A stretch of DNA of 64,000 bases from Hyperoodon ampullatus (GCA_949752795.1 CATKHW010000566.1:744001-808000); one strand, 5' to 3'. Counted from the first letter of the stretch, positions 46,790 through 61,446 are shown. The notes: generated from the letters alone by a model not told the origin. A program made the numbers and translations.

Positions 46790-49700
46790 CCCTAACCCTA
46801 ACCCTAGCCGGAAGGGAAACCCACCGGCAGCCCCACACCTTAGCCTCCGCCGTACCCTCATCCTAGTCCGTACGCGGACACTGACCCGCGCGTCCGCACG
46901 TGCCCGGACCCTAGCACGTGTCCGCACCCTCACCTGTGCCCTCAGCCTTGCCGTTCCCTAACCCTAACCCTAGCCCGGAAGGGAAACCCACCGGCAGCCC
47001 CACACCTTAGCCTCCGCCGTACCCTCATCCTAGTCCGTACGCGGACACTGACCCGCGCGTCCGCACGTGCCCCGACCCTAGCACGTGTCCGCACCCTCAC
47101 CTGTGCCCTCAGCCTTGCCGTTCCCTAACCCTAACCCTAGCCCGGAAGGGAAACCCACCGGCAGCCCCACACCTTAGCCTCCGCCGTACCCTCATCCTAG
47201 TCCGTACGCGGACACTGACCCACGCGTCCGCACGTGCCCCGACCCTAGCACGTGTCCGCACCCTCACCTGTGCCCTCAGCCTTGCCGTTCCCTAACCCTA
47301 ACCCTAGCCCGGAAGGGAAACCCACCGGCAGCCCCACACCTTAGCCTCCGCCGTACCCTCGTCCTAGTCCGTACCTGGACACTGACCCGCGCGTCCGCAC
47401 GTGCCCCGACCCTAGCACGTGTCCGCACCCTCACCTGTGCCCTCAGCCTTGCCGTTCCCTAACCCTAACCCTAGCCCGGAACGGAAACCCACCGGCAGCC
47501 CCACACCTTAGCCTCTGCGGTTCCCTCATCCTAATCCGTACGCGGACACTGACCCGCGCGTCCGCACGTGCCCCGACCCTAGCACGTTTCCGCACCCTCA
47601 CCTGTGCCCTCAGCCTTGCCGTTCCCTAACCCTAACCCTAGCCCGGAACGGAAACCCACCGGCAGCCCCACACCTTAGCCTCCGCCGTACCCTCATCCTA
47701 ATCCGTATGCGGACACTGACCCGCGCGTCCGCACGTGCCCCGACCCTAGCACGTGGCCGCACCCTCACCTGTGCCCTCAGCCTTGCCGTTCCCTAGCCCT
47801 AACCATAGCCCGGAACGGAAACCCACCGGCAGCCCCACACCTTAGCCTCCGCCGTACCCTCATCCTAATCCGTATGCGGACAATGACCCGCGCGTCCGCA
47901 CGTGCCCCGACCATAGCACGTGGCCGCACCCTCACCTGTGCCCTCAGCCTTGCCGTTCCCTAACCCTAAGCCTAGCCCGGAACGGAAACCCACCGGCAGC
48001 CCAACACCTTAGCCTCCGCCGTACCCTCATCCTAATCCGTATGCGGACACTGACCCGCGCGTCCGCACGTGCCCCGACCCTAGCACGTGTCCGCACCCTC
48101 ACCTGTGCCCTCAGCCTTCCCGTTCCCTAACCCTAACCGTAGCCGGAAGGGAAACCCACAGGCAGCCCCACACCTTAGCCTCCGCCGTACCCTCATCCTA
48201 GTCCGTACGCGGACACTGACCCGCGCGTCCGCACGTGCCCCGACCCTAGCACGTGTCCGCACCCTCACCTGTGCCCTCAGCCTTGCCGTTCCCTAACCCT
48301 AACCCTAGCCCGGAAGGGAAACCCACCGGCAGCCCCACACCTTAGCCTCCGCCGTACCCTCATCCTAGTCTGTACGCGGACACTGACCCGCGCGTCCGCA
48401 CGTGCCCCGACCCTAGCACGTGTCCGCACCCTCACCTGTGCCCTCAGCCTTGCCGTTCCCTAACCCTAACCCTAGCCCGGAAGGGAAACCCACCGGCAGC
48501 CCCACACCTTAGCCTCCGCCGTACCCTCATCCTAGTCCGTACGCGGACACTGACCCGCGCGTCCGCACGTGCCCCGACCCTAGCACGTGTCCGCACCCTC
48601 ACCTGTGCCCTCAGCCTTGCCGTTCCCTAACCCTAACCCTAGCCCGGAAGGGAAACCCACCGGCAGCCCCACACCTTAGCCTCCGCCGTACCCTCGTCCT
48701 AGTCCGTACCTGGACACTGACCCACGCGTCCGCACGTGCCCCGACCCTAGCACGTGTCCGCACCCTCACCTGTGCCCTCAGCCTTGCCGTTCCCTAACCC
48801 TAACCCTAGCCCGGAACGGAAACCCACCGGCAGCCCCACACCTTAGCCTCCGCGGTTCCCTCATCCTAATCCGTACGCGGACACTGACCCGCGCGTCCGC
48901 ACGTGCCCCGACCCTAGCACGTTTCCGCACCCTCACCTGTGCCCTCAGCCTTGCTGTTCCCTAACCCTAACCCTAGCCCGGAACGGAAACCCACCGGCAG
49001 CCCCACACCTTAGCCTCCGCCGTACCCTCATCCTAATCCGTATGCGGACACTGACCCGCGCGTCCGCACGTGCCCCGACCCTAGCACGTGGCCGCACCCT
49101 CACCTGTGCCCTCAGCCTTGCCGTTCCCTAACCCTAAGCCTAGCCCGGAACGGAAACCCACCGGCAGCCCCACACCTTAGCCTCCGCCGTGCCCTCATCC
49201 TAGTCCGTACGCGGACACCGACCCGCGCGTCCGCACGTGCCCCGACCCTAGCACGTGTCCGCACCCTCACCTGTGCCCTCAGCCTTGCCGTTCCCTAACC
49301 CTAACCCTAGCCCGGAAGGGAAACCCACCGGCAGCCCCACACCTTAGCCTCCGCCGTACCCTCATCCTAGTCCGTACGCGGACACTGACCCGCGCCTCCT
49401 CACGTGCCCCGACCCTAGCACGTGTCCGCACCCTCACCTGTGCCCTCAGCCTTGCCGTTCCCTAACCCTAACCCTAGCCCGGAACGGAAACCCACCGGCA
49501 GCCCCACACCTTAGCCTCCGCCGTACCCTCATCCTAGTCCGTACGCGGACACTGACCCGCGCCTCCGCACGTGCCCCGACCCTAGCACGTGTCCGCACCC
49601 TCGCCTGTGCCCTCAGCCTTGCCGTTCCCTAACCCTAACCGTAGCCCGGAACGGAAACCCACCGGCAGCCCCACACCTTAGCCTCCGCCGTACCCTCATC

Positions 49701-49850
49701 CTAGTCCGTGCGCGGACACTGACCCGCGCGTCCGCACGTGCCCCGACCCTAGCACGTGTCCGCACCCTCACCTGTGCCCTCAGCCTTGCCGTTCCCTAAC
49801 CCTAACCCGAGCCCGGAAGGGAAACCCACCGGCAGCCCCACACCATAGCC
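46790..49850 (+). repeat. GGAAGGG 8-monomer units of B2
   Basis: This is the counterpart of 18902-21960 at offset 27,888, including both 166-bp monomers (46790-46955 and 48125-48290), CCTCGTCC (47359 and 48694) and GCGGTTCCC. The second unit continues through CACCGACCC, GCGCCTCC and CCCGAGCCCGGAAGGG monomers to the joint at ~49866. Confidence 0.8.
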
Positions 49851-50097
49851 TCCGCCGTACCCTCATGCTAGTCCGTACGCGGACACTGACACGCGCGTCC
49901 GCACGTGCCCCGACCCTAGCACGTGTCCGCACCCTCACCTGTGCCCTCAGCCTTGCCGTTCCCTAACCCTAACCCTAGCCCGGAACGGAAACCCACCGGC
50001 AGCCCCACACCTTAGCCTCCGCCGTACCCTCATCCTAGTCCGTACGCGGACACTGACCCGCGCGTCCGCACGTGCCCCGACCCTAGCACGTGTCCGC
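49850..50097 (+). other. B2/B3 joint: order jumps back from the ~21970 type to the ~4340 type
   Basis: The CCCGAGCCCGGAAGGG plus CACCATAG monomer (type of 21920) ends at ~49866 with a private CCTCATGCTAG. By 50097 the sequence is in the CACCATCACC monomer (type of 4341) and follows B1 at offset 45,756. The monomer between, with GACACGCGCG, matches neither flank exactly. The joint removes everything equivalent to ~21970-24780 and ~2560-4100. Confidence 0.76.
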
Positions 50098-53000
50098 ACC
50101 ATCACCTGTGCCCTCAGCCTTGCCGTTCCCTAATCCTAACCCTAGCCCAGTACGGAAACACACCGTCAGCCCCACACCTTAGCCTCCGCCGTAACCTCAT
50201 CCTAGTCCGTACGCGGACACTGACCCGCGCGTCCGCACGTGCCCCGACCCTAGCACGTGTCCGCACCCTCACCTGTGCCCTCAGCCTTGCCGTTCCCTAA
50301 CCCTAACCCTAGCCCGGAACGGAAACCCACCGGCAGCCCCACACCTTAGCCTCCGCCGTAACCTCATCCTAGTCCGTACGCGGACACTGACCCGCGCGTC
50401 CGCACGTGCCCCAACCCTAGCACGTGTCCGCACCCTCACCTGTGCCCTCAGCCTTGCCGTTCCCTAACCCTAACCCTAGCCCGGAACGGAAACCCACCGT
50501 CAGCCCCACACCTTAGCCTCCGCAGTACCTTCATCCTAGTCCGTACGCGGACACTGACCCGCGCGTCCGCACGTGCCCCGAACCTAGCACGTGTCCGCAC
50601 CCTCACCTGTGCCCTCAGCCTTGCCGTTCCCTAACCCTAACCCTAGCCCGGAACGGAAACCCACCGGCAGCCCCACACCTTAGCCTCCGCCATACCCTCA
50701 TCCTAGTCCGTACGTGGACACTGACCCGCGCGTCCGCACGTGCCCCGACCCTAGCACGTGTCCGCACCCTCACCTGTGCCCTCAGCCTTGCCGTTCCCTA
50801 TCCCTAACCCTAGCCCGGAACGGAAACCCACCGGCAAACCCAACACCATAGCCTCCGCCGTACCCTCATCCTAGTCCATACGCGGACACTGACACGCGCG
50901 TCCGCATGTGCCCCGACCCTAGCACGTGTCCGCACCCTCACCTGTGCCCTCAGCCTTGCCGTTCCCTAACCCTAACCCTAGCCCGGAACGGAAACCCACC
51001 GGCAGCCCCACACCTTAGCCTCCGCCGTACCCTCATCCTAGTCCGTACGCGGACACTGACCCGCGCATCCGCCCGTGCCCCGACCCTAGCACGTGTCCGC
51101 ACCCTCACCTGTGCCCTCAGCCTTGCCGTTCCCTAACCCTAACCCTAGCCCGGAACGGAAACCCACCGGCAGCCCCACACCTTAGCTTCCGCCGTACAAT
51201 GATTCTAGTCCGTACGCGGACACTGACCCGCGCATCCGCACGTGCCCCGAACCTAGCACGTGTCCGCACCCTCACCCGTGCCCTCAGCCTTGACGTTCCC
51301 TAACCCTAACCCTAGCCCGGAACAGAAACCCACCGGCAGCCCCACACCTTAGCCTCCGCTTTACCCTCATCCTAATCCGTACGCGGACACTGACCCGCGC
51401 GTACGCACGTTCCCCGACCCTAGCACGTGTCCGCACCCTCACCCGTGCCCTCAGCCATGCCGTTCCCTAACCCTAACCCTAGCCCGGAACGGAAACCCAC
51501 CGGCAGCCCCACACCTTAGCCTCCGCCGTACCCTCATCCTAATCCGTACGCGGACACTGACCCGCACGCCCGCACGTGCCCCGACCCTAGCACGTGTCCG
51601 CACCCTCACCCGTGCCCTCAGCCTTGCCGTTCCCTAACCCTAACCCTAGCCCGGAACGGAAACCCACCGGCAGCCCCACACCTTAGCCTCCGCCGTACCC
51701 TCATCCTAGTCCGTACGTGGACACTGACCCGCGCGTCCGCACGTGCTCCGACCCTAGCACGTGTCCGCACCCTCACCTGTGCCCTCAGCCTTGCCGTTCC
51801 CTAACCCTAACCCTAGCCCGGAACGGAAACCCACCGGCAGCCCCACACCTTAGCCTCCGCCGTACCCTCATCCTAGTCCGTACGCGGACACTGACCCGCG
51901 CGTCCGCACGTGCCCCGACACTAGCACGTGTCCGCAACCTTACCTGTGCCCTCAGCCTTGCCGTTCCCTAACCCTAACGCTAGCCCGGAACGGAAACCCA
52001 CCGGCAGCCCCACACCTTAGCCTCCGCCGTACCCTCATCCTACTCCGTACGCGGACACTGACAGGCGCGTCCGCACGTGCCCCGACCCTAGCACGTGTCC
52101 GCACCCTCACCTGTGCCCTCAGCCTTGCCGTTCCCTAACCCTAACCCTAGCCCGGAACGGAAACCCACCGGCAGCCCCACACCTTAGCCTCTGCCGTACC
52201 CTCATCCTAGTCCGTACGCGGACACTGACCCGCGCGTCCGCACGTGCCCCGACCCTAGCGCGTGTCCGCACCCTCACCTGTGCCCTCAGCCTTGCCGTTC
52301 CCTAACCCTAAACCTAACCCGGAACGGAAACCCACCGGCAGCCCCACACCTTAGCCTCCGCCGTACCCTCATCCTAGTCCGTACGCGGACACTGACCCGC
52401 GCGTCCGCACGTGCCCCGACCCTAGCGCGTGTCCGCACCCTCACCTGTGCCCTCAGCCTTGCGGTTCCCTAACCCTAACCTTAGCCCGGAACGGAAACCC
52501 ACCGGCAGCCCCACACCTTAGCCTCCACAGTACCCTCATCCTAGTCCGTACGCGGACACTGACCCGCGCGTCCGCACGTGCCCCGACCCTAGCGTGTGTC
52601 CGCACCCTCACCTGTGCCCTCAGCCTTGCCGTTTCCTAACCCTAACCGTAGCCCGGAACGGAAACCCACCGGCAGCCCCACACCTTAGCCTCCGCCGTAC
52701 CCTCATCCTAGTCTGTACGCGGACACTGACCCGCGCGTCCGCACGTGTCCCGACCCTAGAACGTGTCCGCACCCTCACCTGTGCCCTCAGCCTTGCCGTT
52801 CCCTAACCCTAAGCCTAGCCCGGAACGGAAACCCACCGGCAGCCCCACACCTTAGCCTCCGCCGTACCCTCATCCTAGTCCGTACGCGGACACTGACCCG
52901 CGCGTCCGCCCTTGCCCCGACCCTAGCATGTGTCCGCACCCTCACGTGTGCCCTCAGCCTTGCCATTACATAACCCTAAGCCTAGCCCGGAACGGAAACC

Positions 53001-55267
53001 CAACGGCAGCCCCACACCTTAGCCTCCGCCGTACCCTCATCCTAGTCCGTACGCGGACACTGACCCACGCGTCCGCACGTGCCCCGATCCTAGCACGTGT
53101 CCGCACCCTCACCTGTGCCCTCAGCCTTGCCGTTCCCTAACCCTAACCCTAGCCCGGAACGGAAACCCACCGGCAGCCCCACACCTTAGCCTCCGCCGTA
53201 CCCTCATCCTAGTCCGTACGCGGACACTGACCCGCGCGTCCGCACGTGCCCCGACCTTAGCACGTGTCCGCACCCTCACATGTGCCCTCAGCCTTGCCGT
53301 TCCCTAACCCTAAACCTAGCCCGGAACGGAAACCCACCGGCAGCCCCACACCTTAGCCTCCGCCGTACCCTCATCCTAGTCCGTTCGCGGACACTGACCT
53401 GCGCGTCCGCACGTGCCCCGACCCTAGCACGTGTCCGCACCCTCACCTGTGCCCTCAGCCTTGCCGTTCCCTAACCCTAACCCTAGCCCGGAACGGAAAC
53501 CCACCGGCAGCCCCACACCTTAGCCTCCGCCGTAACCTCATCCTAGTCCGTACGCGGACACTGACCTGCGCGTCCGCACGTGCCATGACCCTAGCACGTG
53601 TCCGCACCCTCACCTGTGCCCTCAGCCTTGCCGTTCCCTAACCCTTACCCTAGCCCGGAACGGAAAGCCACCGGCAGCCCCACACCTTAGCCTCCGCCGT
53701 AACCTCATCCTAGTCCGTACGCGGACACTGACACGTGCGTCCGCACGTGCCCCGACCCTAGCACGTGTCCGCACCCTCACCTGTGCCCTCAGCCTTGCCG
53801 TTCCCTAACCCTAACCCTAGCCCGGAACGGAAACCCACCGGCAGCCCCACACCTTAGCCTCCGCCGTACCTTCAACCTAGTCCGTACGCGGACACTGACC
53901 CGCGCGTCCGCACGTGCCCCGAACCTAGCACGTGTCCGCACCCTCACCTGTGCCCTCAGCCTTGCCGTTCCCTAACCCTAACCCTAGCCCGGAACGGAAA
54001 CCCACCGGCAGCCCCACACCTTAGCTTCCGCCGTACCCTCATCCTAGTCCGTACGCGGACACTGACACGTGCGTCCTCACGTGCCCCGACCCTAGCACGT
54101 GTCCGCACCCTCACCTGTGCCCTCAGCCTTGCCGTTCCCTAACCCTAACCCTAGCCCGGAACGGAAACCCACCGGCAGCCCCACACCTTAGCCTCCGCCG
54201 TACCCTCATCCTAGTCCGTACGCGGACACTGACCCGCGCGTCCGCACGTGCCCCGACCCTAGCACGTGTCCGCATCCTCACCTGTGCCCTCAGCCTTGCC
54301 GTTCCCTAACCCTAACCCTAGCCCGGAACGGAAAACCACCGGCAGCCCCACACCTTAGCCTCCGCCGTACCCTCATCCTACTCCGTACGCGGACACTGAC
54401 CCGCGCGTCCGCACGTGCCCCGACCCTAGCACGTGTCCGCACCCTCACCTGTGCCCTCAGCCTTGCCGTTCCCTAACCCTAACCCTAGCCCGGAACGGAA
54501 ACCCACCGGCAGCCCCACACCTTAGCCTCCGCCGTACCCTCATCCTAGTCCGTACGCGGACACTGACCCGCGCGACCGCACGTGCCCCGACCCTAGCACG
54601 TGTCCGCACCCTCAATTGTGCCCTCAGCCTTGCCGTTCCCTAACCCTAACCCTAGCCCGGAACGGAAACCCACCGGCAGCCCCACACCTTAGCCTCCGCC
54701 GTACCCTCATCCTAGTCCGTACGCAGACACTGACCAGCGCGTCCGCACGTGCCCCGACCCTAGCACGTGTCCGCACCCTCACCTGTGCCCTCAGCCTTGC
54801 CGTTCCCTAACCCTAAGCCTAGCCTGGAACGGAAACCCACCGGCAGCCCCACACCTTAGCCTCCGCCGTACCCTCATCCTAGTCCGTACGCGGACACTGA
54901 CCCGCGCGTCCGCACGTGCCCCGACCCTACCACGTGTCCGCACCCTCACCTGTGCCCTCAGCCTTGCCATTCCCTAACCCTAAGCCTAGCCCGGAACGGA
55001 AACCCACCGGTAGCCCCACACCTTAGCCTCCGCCGTACCCTCCTCCTAGTCCATACGCGGACACTGACCCACGCGTCCGCACGTGCCCCGACCCTAGCAC
55101 GTGTCCGCACCCTCACCTGTGCCCTCAGCCTTGCCGTTCCCTAACCCTAAGCCTAGCCCGGAACGGAAACCCACCGGCAGCCCCAAACCTTAGCCTCCGC
55201 CGTACCCTCATCCTTGTCCGTACGCGGACACTGACCCGCGCATCCGCACGTGCCCCGACCCTAGCAC

Positions 55268-58200
55268 GTGTCCGCACCCTCACCTGTGCCCTCAGCCTTG
55301 CCGTTCCCTAACCCTAACCTTAGCCCGGAAGGGAAACCCACCGGCAGCCCCACACCTTATCCTCCACCGTACCCTCATCCTAGTCCGTACGCGGACACTG
55401 ACCCGCGCGTCCTCATGTGCCCCGACCCTAGCACGTGTCCGCACCCTCACCTGTGCCCTCAGCCTTGCCGTTCCCTAAGCCTAACCCTAGCCCGGAACGG
55501 AAACCCACCGGCAGCCCCACACCTTAGCCTCCGCCGTACCCTCATCCTAGTCCGTACGCGGACTCTGACCCGCGCGTCCGCACGTGCCCCGACCCTAGCA
55601 CGTGTCCGCACCCTCACCTGTGCCCTCAGCCTTGCCATTCCCTAACCCTAACCCTAGCCCGGAACGGAAACCCACCGGCAGCCCCACACCTTAGCCTCCG
55701 CCGTACTCTCATCCTAGTCCGTACGCGGACACTGACCCGCGCGTCCGCACGTGCCCCGACCCTAGCACGTGTCCGCACCCTCACCTGTGCCCTCAGCCTT
55801 GCCATTCCCTAACCCTAACCCTACCCCGGAACGGAAACCCACCGGCAGCCCCACAGCTTAGCCTCCGCCATACCCTCATCCTAGTCCGTACGCGGACACT
55901 GACACGCGCGTCCTCACGTGCCCCGACCCTAGCACGTGTCCGCACCCTCACCTGTGCCCTCAGCCTTGCCGTTCCCTAACCCTAACCCTAGCCCGGAACG
56001 GAAACCCACCGGCAGCCCCACACCTTAGCCTCCGCCGTACCCTCATCCTAGTCCGTACGCGGACACTGACCCGCGCGTCCGCACGTGCCCCGACCCTAGC
56101 ACGTGTCCGCACCCTCACCTGTGCCCTCAGCCTTGCCGTTCCCTAACCCTAACCCTAGCCCGGAACGGAAACCCACCGGCAGCCCCACACCTCAGCCTCC
56201 GCCGTACCCTCATCCTACTCCGTACGCGGACACTGACCCGCGCGTCCGCACGTGCCCCGACCCTAGCACGTGTCCGCACCCTCACCTGTGCCCTCAGCCT
56301 TGCCGTTCCCTAACCCTAACCCTAGCCCGGAACGGAAACCCACCGGCAGCCCCACACCTTAGCCTCCGCCTTACCCTCATCCTAGTCCGTACGCGGGCAC
56401 TGACCCGCACGTCCGTACGTGCCCCGACCCTAGCACGTGTCCGCACCCTCACCTGTGCCGTCTGCCTTGCCGTTCCCTAACCCTAATCCTAGCCCGGAAC
56501 GGAAACCCACCGGCAGCCCCACACCTTAGCCTCCGCCGTACCCTCATCCTAGTCCGTACGTGGACACTGACCCGCGCGTCCGCACGTGCCCCGACCCTAG
56601 CACGTGTCCGCACCCTCACCTGTGCCCTCAGCCTTGCCGTTCCCTAACCCTAACCCTAGCCCGGAACGGAAACCCACCGGCAGCCCCACACCTTAGCCTC
56701 CGCGTTACCCTCATCCTAATCCGTATGCGGACACTGACCCGCGCGTCCGCACGTGCCCTGACCCTAGCACGTGTCCGCACCCTCACCTGTGCCCTCAGCC
56801 TTGCCGTTCCCTAACCCTAACCCTAGCCCGGAACGGAAACCCACCGGCAGCCCCACACCTTATCCTCCGCCGTACCCTCATCCTAATCCGTACACGGACT
56901 CTGACCCGCGCGTCCGCACGTGCCCCGACCCTAGCATGTGTCCGCACCCTCACCTGTGCCCTCAGCCTTGCCGTTTCCTAACCCTAACCCTAGCCCGGAA
57001 CGGAAACCCACCGGCAGCCCCACACCTTAGCCTCCGCTGTACCCTCATCCTAGTCCGTACGTGGACACTGACACGCGCGTCCGCACGTGCCCCGACCCTA
57101 GCACGTGTCCGCACCCTCACCTCTGCCCTCAGCCTTGCCGTTCCCTAACCCTAACCCTAGCCCGGAACGGAAACCCACCGGCAGCCCCACACCTTAGCCT
57201 CCGCCGTACCCTCATCCTAGTCCGTACGCGGACACTGACCCGCGCGTCCGCACGTGCCCCGACCCTAGCACGTGTCCGCACCCTCACCTGTGCCCTCAGC
57301 CTTGCCGTTCCCTAACCCTAACCCTAGCCCGGAACGGAAACCCACCGGCAGCCCCACACCTTAGCCTCCGCCGTACCTTCAACCTAGTCCGTACGCGGAC
57401 ACTGACCCGCGCGTCCGCACGTGCCCCGAACCTAGCACGTGTCCGCACCCTCACCTGTGCCCTCAGCCTTGCCGTTCCCTAACCCTAACCCTAGCCCGGA
57501 ACGGAAACCCACCGGCAGCCCCACACCTTAGCTTCCGCCGTACCCTCATCCTAGTCCGTAAGCGGACACTGACACGTGCGTCCTCACGTGCCCCGACCCT
57601 AGCACGTGTCCGCACCCTCACCTGTGCCCTCAGCCTTGCCGTTCCCTAACCCTAACCCTAGCCCGGAACGGAAACCCACCGGCAGACCCACACCTTAGCC
57701 TCCGCCGTACCCTCATCCTAGTCCGTACGCGGACACTGACCCGCGCGTCCGCACGTGCCCCGACCCTAGCACGTGTCCGCACCCTCACCTGTGCCCTCAG
57801 CCTTGCCGTTCCCTAACCCTAACCCTAGCCCGGAACGGAAACCCACCGGCAGCCCCACACCTTAGCCTCCGCCGTACCCTCATCCTACTCCGTACGCGGA
57901 CACTGACCCGCGCGTCCGCACGTGCCCCGACCCTAGCACGTGTCCGCACCCTCACCTGTGCCCTCAGCCTTGCCGTTCCCTAACCCTAACCCTAGCCCGG
58001 AACGGAAACCCACCGGCAGCCCCACACCTTAGCCTCCGCCGTACCCTCATCCTACTCCGTACGTGCACACTGACCCGCGCGTCCGCACGTGCCCCGACCC
58101 TAGCACGTGTCCGCACCCTCACCTGTGCCCTCAGCCTTGCCGTTCCCTAACCCTAACCCTAGCCCAAAAGGGAAACCCACCGGCAGCCCCACACCTTAGC

Positions 58201-58941
58201 CTCCGCCGTACCCTCATCCTAGTCCGTACGCGGACACTGACCCGCGCGTCCGCACGTGCCCCGACCCTAGCACGTGTCCGCACCTTCACCTGTGCCCTCA
58301 GCCTTGCCGTTCCCTAACCCTAAGCCTAGCCTGGAACGGAAACCCACCGGCAGCCCCACATCTTAGCCTCCGCCGTACCCTCATCCTAGTCCGTACGCGG
58401 ACACTGACCCGCGCGTCCGCACGTGCCCCGACCCTACCACGTGTCCGCACCCTCACCTGTGCCCTCAGCCTTGCCATTCCCTAGCCCTAAGCCTAGCCCG
58501 GAACGGAAACCCACCGGTAGCCCCACACCTTAGCCTCCGCCGTACCCTCCTCCTAGTCCATACGCGGACACTGACCCACGCGTCCGCACGTGCCCCGACC
58601 CTAGCACGTGTCCGCACCCTCACCTGTGCCCTCAGCCTTGCCGTTCCCTAACCCTAAGCCTTGCCCGGAACGGAAACCCACCGGCAGCCACAAACCTTAG
58701 CCTCCGCCGTACCCTCATCCTTGTCCGTACGCGGACACTGACCCGCGCATCCGCACGTGCCCCGACCCTAGCACGTGTCCGCACCCTCACCTGTGCCCTC
58801 AGCCTTGCCGTTCCCTAACCCTAAGCCTAGCCCGGAACGGAAACCCACCGGCAGCCCCAAACCTTAGCCTCCGCCGTACCCTCATCCTTGTCCGTACGCG
58901 GACACTGACCCGCGCATCCGCACGTGCCCCGACCCTAGCAC
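55268..58941 (+). repeat. 22-monomer unit U1 of B3 (3,674 bp)
   Basis: It is the full-length counterpart of 9512-13185 at offset 45,756, with all tags present and two AAACCTTAG/CCTTGTCC monomers (about 58690 and 58860). Private changes include CTACCCCGG (~55822) and CGCCATACC (~55866). Confidence 0.85.
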
Positions 58942-61446
58942 GTGTCCGCACCCTCACCTGTGCCCTCAGCCTTGCCGTTCCCTAACCCTAACCTTAGCCC
59001 GGAAGGGAAACCCACCGGCAGCCCCACACCTTATCCTCCACCGTACCCTCATCCTAGTCCGTACGCGGACACTGACCCGCGCGTCCTCATGTGCCCCGAC
59101 CCTAGCACGTGTCCGCACCCTCACCTGTGCCCTCAGCCTTGCCGTTCCCTAAGCCTAACCCTAGCCCGGAACGGAAACCCACCGGCAGCCCCACACCTTA
59201 GCCTCCGCCGTACCCTCATCCTAGTCCGTACGCGGACTCTGACCCGCGCGTCCGCACGTGCCCCGACCCTAGCACGTGTCCGCACCCTCACCTGTGCCCT
59301 CAGCCTTGCCATTCCCTAACCCTAACCCTAGCCCGGAACGGAAACCCACCGGCAGCCCCACACCTTAGCCTCCGCCGTACTCTCATCCTAGTCCGTACGC
59401 GGACACTGACCCACGCGTCCGCACGTGCCCCGACCCTAGCACGTGTCCGCACCCTCACCTGTGCCCTCAGCCTTGCCATTCCCTAACCCTAACCCTAGCC
59501 CGGAACGGAAACCCACCGGCAGCCCCACAGCTTAGCCTCCGCCGTACCCTCATCCTAGTCCGTACGCGGACACTGACACGCGCGTCCTCACGTGCCCCGA
59601 CCCTAGCACGTGTCCGCACCCTCACCTGTGCCCTCAGCCTTGCCGTTCCCTAACCCTAACCCTAGCCCGGAACGGAAACCCACCGGCAGCCCCACACCTT
59701 AGCCTCCGCCGTACCCTCATCCTAGTCCGTACGCGGACACTGACCCGCGCGTCCGCACGTGCCCCGACCCTAGCACGTGTCCGCACCCTCACCTGTGCCC
59801 TCAGCCTTGCCGTTCCCTAACCCTAACCCTAGCCCGGAACGGAAACCCACCGGCAGCCCCACACCTCAGCCTCCGCCGTACCCTCATCCTACTCCGTACG
59901 CGGACACTGACCCGCGCGTCCGCACGTGCCCCGACCCTAGCACGTGTCCGCACCCTCACCTGTGCCCTCAGCCTTGCCGTTCCCTAACCCTAACCCTAGC
60001 CCGGAACGGAAACCCACCGGCAGCCCCACACCTTAGCCTCCGCCTTACCCTCATCCTAGTCCGTACGCGGGCACTGACCCGCACGTCCGTACGTGCCCCG
60101 ACCCTAGCACGTGTCCGCACCCTCACCTGTGCCGTCTGCCTTGCCGTTCCCTAACCCTAATCCTAGCCCGGAACGGAAACCCACCGGCAGCCCCACACCT
60201 TAGCCTCCGCCGTACCCTCATCCTAGTCCGTACGTGGACACTGACCCGCGCGTCCGCACGTGCCCCGACCCTAGCACGTGTCCGCACCCTCACCTGTGCC
60301 CTCAGCCTTGCCGTTCCCTAACCCTAACCCTAGCCCGGAACGGAAACCCACCGGCAGCCCCACACCTTAGCCTCCGCGTTACCCTCATCCTAATCCGTAT
60401 GCGGACACTGACCCGCGCGTCCGCACGTGCCCTGACCCTAGCACGTGTCCGCACCCTCACCTGTGCCCTCAGCCTTGCCGTTCCCTAACCCTAACCCTAG
60501 CCCGGAACGGAAACCCACCGGCAGCCCCACACCTTATCCTCCGCCGTACCCTCATCCTAATCCGTACACGGACTCTGACCCGCGCGTCCGCACGTGCCCC
60601 GACCCTAGCATGTGTCCGCACCCTCACCTGTGCCCTCAGCCTTGCCGTTTCCTAACCCTAACCCTAGCCCGGAACGGAAACCCACCGGCAGCCCCACACC
60701 TTAGCCTCCGCTGTACCCTCATCCTAGTCCGGACGTGGACACTGACACGCGCGTCCGCACGTGCCCCGACCCTAGCACGTGTCCGCACCCTCACCTGTGC
60801 CCTCAGCCTTGCCGTTCCCTAACCCTAACCCTAGCCCGGAACGGAAACCCACCGGCAGCCCCACACCTTAGCCTCCGCCGTACCCTCATCCTAGTCCGTA
60901 CGCGGACACTGACCCGCGCGTCCGCACGTGCCCCGACCCTAGCACGTGTCCGCACCCTCACCTGTGCCCTCAGCCTTGCCGTTCCCTAACCCTAACCCTA
61001 GCCCGGAACGGAAACCCACCGGCAGCCCCACACCTTAGCCTCCGCCGTACCTTCAACCTAGTCCGTACGCGGACACTGACCCGCGCGTCCGCACGTGCCC
61101 CGAACCTAGCACGTGTCCGCACCCTCACCTGTGCCCTCAGCCTTGCCGTTCCCTAACCCTAACCCTAGCCCGGAACGGAAACCCACCGGCAGCCCCACAC
61201 CTTAGCTTCCGCCGTACCCTCATCCTAGTCCGTAAGCGGACACTGACACGTGCGTCCTCACGTGCCCCGACCCTAGCACGTGTCCGCACCCTCACCTGTG
61301 CCCTCAGCCTTGCCGTTCCCTAACCCTAAGCCTAGCCCGGAACGGAAAGCCACCGGCAGCCCCAAACCTTAGCCTCCGCCGTACCCTCATCCTTGTCCGT
61401 ACGCGGACACTGACCCGCGCATCCGCACGTGCCCCGACCCTAGCAC
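58942..61446 (+). repeat. Shortened unit U2 of B3 (15 monomers, 2,505 bp)
   Basis: It lacks the same seven monomers as U2 of B1, with the joint near 61310-61345 passing from the GTAAGCGG monomer to the AAAGCCACC/AAACCTTAG monomer. It keeps the CGCGTTACC monomer (~60376) that U2 of B1 lost. Both share CCGGACGTGG (14807 and 60730), which supports common descent of the seven-monomer loss. Confidence 0.82.

Larger units (their letters stand above)
24780..49866 (+). repeat. Higher-order block B2, a rearranged copy of B1
   Basis: From 24780 to 27412 the order matches 2570-5202 (offset 22,210). The inserted D2 copy follows. From ~33873 the order matches 5150 onward (offset 28,723). It passes through shortened 22-monomer units (38000-46130) and the GGAAGGG units (46790 to ~49400) and ends near 49866, opposite ~21970 of B1. 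Compared with B1 it lacks three monomers at 37780-38060, keeps three near 45540-46060 that B1 lost, and lacks the extra six found in B1 at 14812-15814. Confidence 0.78.
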
